Assembly: GCA_023249275.1 (NCBI GenBank) | Contig: JAHFCV010000117.1 | Coordinates: 1 to 7,755, forward strand | Direction: 5' to 3' | Source: Candidatus Methanoperedens sp. | GTDB taxonomy: Archaea; Halobacteriota; Methanosarcinia; Methanosarcinales; Methanoperedenaceae | DNA: 7,755 nt | Shown here: in pieces, positions 6,407 through 7,755 of the stretch | Layout of the letters: the number at the start of each line of letters is the position of its first letter | How positions within the stretch are numbered: the first letter of the stretch is position 1 | The notes under the pieces: model-generated | What the model was told of the DNA's origin: nothing | What the model saw: only the letters and a program-made list of their open reading frames with translations | The model's database searches: none | Translations under genes and position numbers: made by a program

Positions 6407-6469
6407 ACGGATTTTCACGGATTTATATTCGTATCCGCGCGTATCCGTGTCATCCGTGAAATCCGTGTT
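6386..6469. repeat. GGAT-rich hairpin repeat A at the uvrC 3' end
   Basis: The left half has closely spaced ggat units (cggatgacacggat, then gacggat and cacggat). The right half is its reverse complement in part: 6388-6403 pairs perfectly over 16 bp with 6443-6458, leaving a 39-nt loop. The loop contains the gtatcc motif also seen in repeat B. The uvrC TAG (6404-6406) falls at the inner edge of the left arm. In RNA it would form a strong 3' hairpin that could terminate or protect the uvrC message. Similar atccgtg-type repeats are widespread in microbial genomes, so it is probably a dispersed element. Confidence 0.8.
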
Positions 6470-6525
6470 CTATCACAATATTACTCTTAACCGATGACAC
6501 ATGAAGATTTTACACCACCAGGCAA

Positions 6526-6541
6526 ACTAAAAAACTATATA
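6526..6541 (+). promoter_or_regulatory. TATA box of tRNA-Val
   Basis: The run aactaaaaaactatata contains tatata (6536-6541), centred about 29 nt before the first tRNA base at 6567. The A-rich stretch before it fits a BRE. Spacing matches archaeal stable-RNA promoters starting at or just before the mature 5' end. Confidence 0.65.
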
Positions 6542-6566
6542 CCTCAAACAACATCTTAGCCTCGCA

Positions 6567-6640
6567 GGGCTCGTGGTCTAGTCGGCTATGACATCGCCTT
6601 TACACGGCGGGGATCCGGAGTTCGAATCTCCGCGGGCCCA
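6567..6640 (+). tRNA. tRNA-Val (anticodon UAC)
   Basis: A complete 74-nt cloverleaf reading GUA/GUG-type valine codons. The acceptor stem gggctcg (6567-6573) pairs with cgggccc (6633-6639), with one T-G wobble; the discriminator is A6640. The D arm is gtc/gac (6576-6578 with 6590-6592). The anticodon stem tcgcc/ggcgg encloses the loop tttacac with anticodon TAC at 6601-6603. The T arm cggag/ctccg encloses the loop ttcgaat (6621-6627). The variable loop is 5 nt and there is no intron. CCA is not encoded, as is common in archaea, so a CCA-adding enzyme must complete it. It stands alone, not in a tRNA cluster. Confidence 0.97.
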
Positions 6641-6655
6641 TTTAATACGTATTGG

Positions 6656-6661
6656 CTTTTT
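6656..6661 (+). terminator. T-run terminator after tRNA-Val
   Basis: A run of T residues (ggctttttc) starts about 16 nt after the mature 3' end. Archaeal RNA polymerase often stops at T-rich tracts without a strong hairpin. The tract is short, so it may be only part of the signal. Confidence 0.35.
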
Positions 6662-6739
6662 CTTGAATGCTGGAAGTGGAGTATTCCTGTCATCTTCGCG
6701 CCCCCTGCGTCTGATACGAAAAAATCAACAACTAACTCG

Positions 6740-6793
6740 TACGAACTGGTACGAACTCATGCCGCCGGAGTTCATATTATAGTATAGTTCGTA
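6740..6793. repeat. Tandem gtacgaact repeats with inverted partner
   Basis: The 9-mer gtacgaact occurs at 6740-6748 and 6750-6758, a 10-bp period or about one helical turn. An inverted 8-bp match, agttcgta, lies at 6786-6793. A nested dyad gaactc/gagttc (6754-6759 with 6769-6774, 9-nt loop) sits between. The reverse complement of the 9-mer also occurs at 58-66 beside palindromic repeat copy 1. This could be a protein-binding site or part of a degraded mobile element; the sequence alone does not decide. Confidence 0.45.
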
Positions 6794-6850
6794 AATTTCC
6801 ATAATTTCAAATTTTGACATACCGTTTAAGTATATCCTGATTTTCCAGAC

Positions 6851-6914
6851 AGGATAACAGGATTAACAGGATTTAATATCGTATCCCGTCAATACAGTTA
6901 ATCCTGTCCAGATC
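6851..6914. repeat. GGAT-rich hairpin repeat B
   Basis: Three ggat units about 8-9 nt apart (aggataac, aggattaac, aggattta) form the left arm. 6857-6867 pairs perfectly over 11 bp with 6897-6907. The loop carries atatcgtatcc, close to tatattcgtatcc in repeat A. The two elements share layout but not exact arm sequence, so they look like two members of one family placed on either side of tRNA-Val. Repeat B may also serve as the terminator between the tRNA region and the convergent caspase-like gene. Confidence 0.65.
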
Positions 6915-6993
6915 CGTATCCGTTTTTAGAATTACGATTATAGCTTGTCGAAAATGAATATTAATTGAAAAATGCAGGTATCCCTGAATCACT

Positions 6994-7614
6994 TCAACTA
7001 AAATAAGCTAAAAGCAGTGGATTTAGTAAATGGTCTTCTTTATTTTCACGTGTATCTATAAGCAAATCATCTAATGCTTTTTTCAATATTTCATATATTA
7101 TTTTTAAAGATAATTCATTTTCCTTGTATCCGTTATACCCGATTAATAAATGGTAAAATAGTGGATCTATAAGAAAGGCTTGGTCATCATCTATGTTCTC
7201 AGAATAAGCAAAAATTGCCTCAGTTTTGCTTATTTTCAATATTTTATTCATAATATCAGCATTTCTGCCTACTTGACAGCAAGAGAAAAATAACACTCGA
7301 TTCTTCAGATTTTGGAAAATTTTCTGGTTTTCTGTATTCGTTAAATCTATTTTTTCATTATTTGTAAAAAACAATGAACAATTATTTCTGGAACTCTTAC
7401 CATGTGCACTAATATGTATTGCAATTATCTTTTTATCTCTCCTTGCATAATCCAGAAACTTTATCAAATCTTCCTTTGAATGAACCTGTTTTGAAATAAA
7501 CTCAATGAAATCATAACTTTTAAAAAAAGATTCCATGAACACTATCGAATTTCTTGGTGAACTCAGTTCCTGGTCTAACTGAGTCTCTAAAAATAATATT
7601 TTTTGCTTTATCAT
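6994..7614 (-). CDS. Small stand-alone caspase/CHAT-like cysteine protease (putative)
   Basis: This 206-residue cytosolic protein has no signal peptide. It carries the two hallmark motifs of clan CD caspase-like folds. A strand ends in the catalytic His (KIIAIHISAHGKSS, H71-G72). About 40 residues later a strand ends in the catalytic Cys (NRVLFFSCCQVGRNA, with C113 in the place of the Cys of CHAT-type SxCxxG; C112 adjacent). After it, EAIFAYSENIDDDQAFLIDPLFYHLLIG resembles the usual region after the Cys strand in CHAT proteins. The N-terminal part (strand KILFLE, then helices) would complete the Rossmann-like core. No sensor, repeat or partner domain is fused. The gene is markedly AT-rich and rich in Lys, Ile, Asn and Phe compared with uvrC, suggesting transfer. 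A GGAG site 7 nt before ATG supports the start. Relatives act in proteolytic signalling or defence, but no target can be named. A cofactor gene could lie past the window edge. Confidence 0.62.
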   Translation of the reverse strand: MIKQKILFLETQLDQELSSPRNSIVFMESFFKSYDFIEFISKQVHSKEDLIKFLDYARRDKKIIAIHISAHGKSSRNNCSLFFTNNEKIDLTNTENQKIFQNLKNRVLFFSCCQVGRNADIMNKILKISKTEAIFAYSENIDDDQAFLIDPLFYHLLIGYNGYKENELSLKIIYEILKKALDDLLIDTRENKEDHLLNPLLLAYFS

Positions 7615-7621
7615 CAGTTTT

Positions 7622-7625
7622 CTCC
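7622..7625 (-). promoter_or_regulatory. Shine-Dalgarno site of the caspase-like gene
   Basis: On the minus strand ggag is followed by a 7-nt spacer and then ATG (7614). Unlike the leaderless-looking genes in the window, this start has a classical site, so the mRNA should have a leader. The palindromic repeat at 7648-7699 could lie within that leader. Confidence 0.55.
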
Positions 7626-7647
7626 ATTTGATAAATAGTCAAACGTT

Positions 7648-7699
7648 GCGACAGCACACCCAACCGCAGCAGAGCTGCGGGGCATGATTGTGCTGTCGC
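7648..7699. repeat. Palindromic repeat, copy 2, with perfect 11-bp outer stem
   Basis: The 24-bp core at 7659-7682 is identical to 77-100, including the inner hairpin ccgcagc-aga-gctgcgg (7664-7680). It is wrapped by a perfect 11-bp inverted repeat, gcgacagcaca (7648-7658) with tgtgctgtcgc (7689-7699), with no counterpart in copy 1. The element could extrude as a cruciform in DNA or fold as a two-level hairpin in RNA. It lies 34 nt upstream of the caspase-like start. It could be a 5' leader structure of that gene or the 3' end of a gene beyond the window. Confidence 0.8.
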
Positions 7700-7713
7700 T
7701 TTGTAGTTTCGTT

Positions 7714-7727
7714 TTCATTTAAAATCC
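7714..7727 (-). promoter_or_regulatory. Possible TATA element upstream of the caspase-like gene
   Basis: The minus strand reads gattttaaatgaaa here, the best TATA-like patch in the last 140 nt. A start about 25 nt downstream would fall at about 7690-7697, placing most of the 7648-7699 hairpin in the 5' leader. It was chosen on composition alone; an alternative AT-rich patch at 7628-7640 is too close to the ATG given the clear Shine-Dalgarno site. Confidence 0.25.
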
Positions 7728-7755
7728 AAAAGTTTCATTTGGCTATAAGCTTCCT

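Larger units (their letters stand above)
6641..6993. other. Non-coding, repeat-bearing interval downstream of tRNA-Val
   Basis: This interval of 353 nt contains no convincing gene. It holds the tRNA terminator tract, a tandem 9-bp direct repeat with dyads (6740-6793), the second GGAT-type hairpin (6851-6914) and AT-rich spacer up to the stop of the caspase-like gene. Base composition becomes clearly more AT-rich rightwards. No integrase, transposase or relic of one was found. Confidence 0.55.

Noticed and set aside
6386..6469. Possible CRISPR array from repeated ggat units
   Set aside because: The units are 6-8 bp with 7-11 nt spacing and form an inverted hairpin. There are no 25-40 bp direct repeats with unique spacers and no cas genes.
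6615..6774. ccggagttc in the tRNA T-arm repeated at 6766-6774 as a possible integration att pair
   Set aside because: Only 9 bp match, the spacing is under 160 bp, the matches diverge at once on both sides, and no integrase is present.
6588..6782. Plus-strand frame of 64 residues after the tRNA region
   Set aside because: It begins inside tRNA-Val and reads through the T-arm. The translated sequence is low-information and lacks any family signature.

Overview
The window looks like a piece of a methanogen-related archaeal chromosome, most likely order Methanosarcinales and possibly a Methanoperedens-type lineage. This is an inference from the gene set. It contains an AF2212-type (DUF104) small protein, a UvrC of the kind found in mesophilic methanogens, a tRNA-Val with no encoded CCA, TATA-box promoters placed 24-29 nt before starts (leaderless in places), and a Cache-type histidine kinase co-transcribed with winged-helix and REC proteins. 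No ribosomal RNA or species-specific marker is present, so the assignment stays tentative.

Layout. Positions 1-108 hold no gene, only a palindromic repeat abutting the stop of a DUF104 antitoxin-like gene (109-327, minus). Positions 416-598 carry a broken 5' fragment of uvrC. It abuts, tail against tail, the end of a substrate-binding protein gene (607-1641, minus). That gene is the last of a tight minus-strand operon: winged-helix regulator (3983-4288), HTH-REC response regulator (3465-3986), dCache-HAMP histidine kinase (1644-3452), then the binding protein. A divergent intergenic region (4289-4579) separates the operon from intact uvrC (4580-6406, plus). The last codons and stop of uvrC lie inside a GGAT-rich hairpin repeat. 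tRNA-Val(UAC) follows at 6567-6640. Next comes about 350 bp of non-coding, repeat-bearing DNA with a second GGAT-type hairpin, and then an AT-rich minus-strand gene for a small caspase/CHAT-like protein (6994-7614). Upstream of that gene lies a second copy of the 24-bp palindromic core, here enclosed in a perfect 11-bp outer stem.

How the parts work together. The four-gene operon reads as a signalling unit. An extracytoplasmic binding protein and a Cache-domain kinase sense a small molecule, the REC protein with an N-terminal HTH receives the phosphoryl group, and a separate winged-helix protein may add DNA binding or autoregulation. The binding protein is the strangest gene: its second lobe comes first and its first lobe last. 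This is the order expected of a circular permutant, or of a tandem protein trimmed at both ends. The right end (repeats around a tRNA, an AT-rich caspase-like gene) and the left end (uvrC fragment, orphan DUF104, repeat) both look like rearranged accessory DNA around a stable core.
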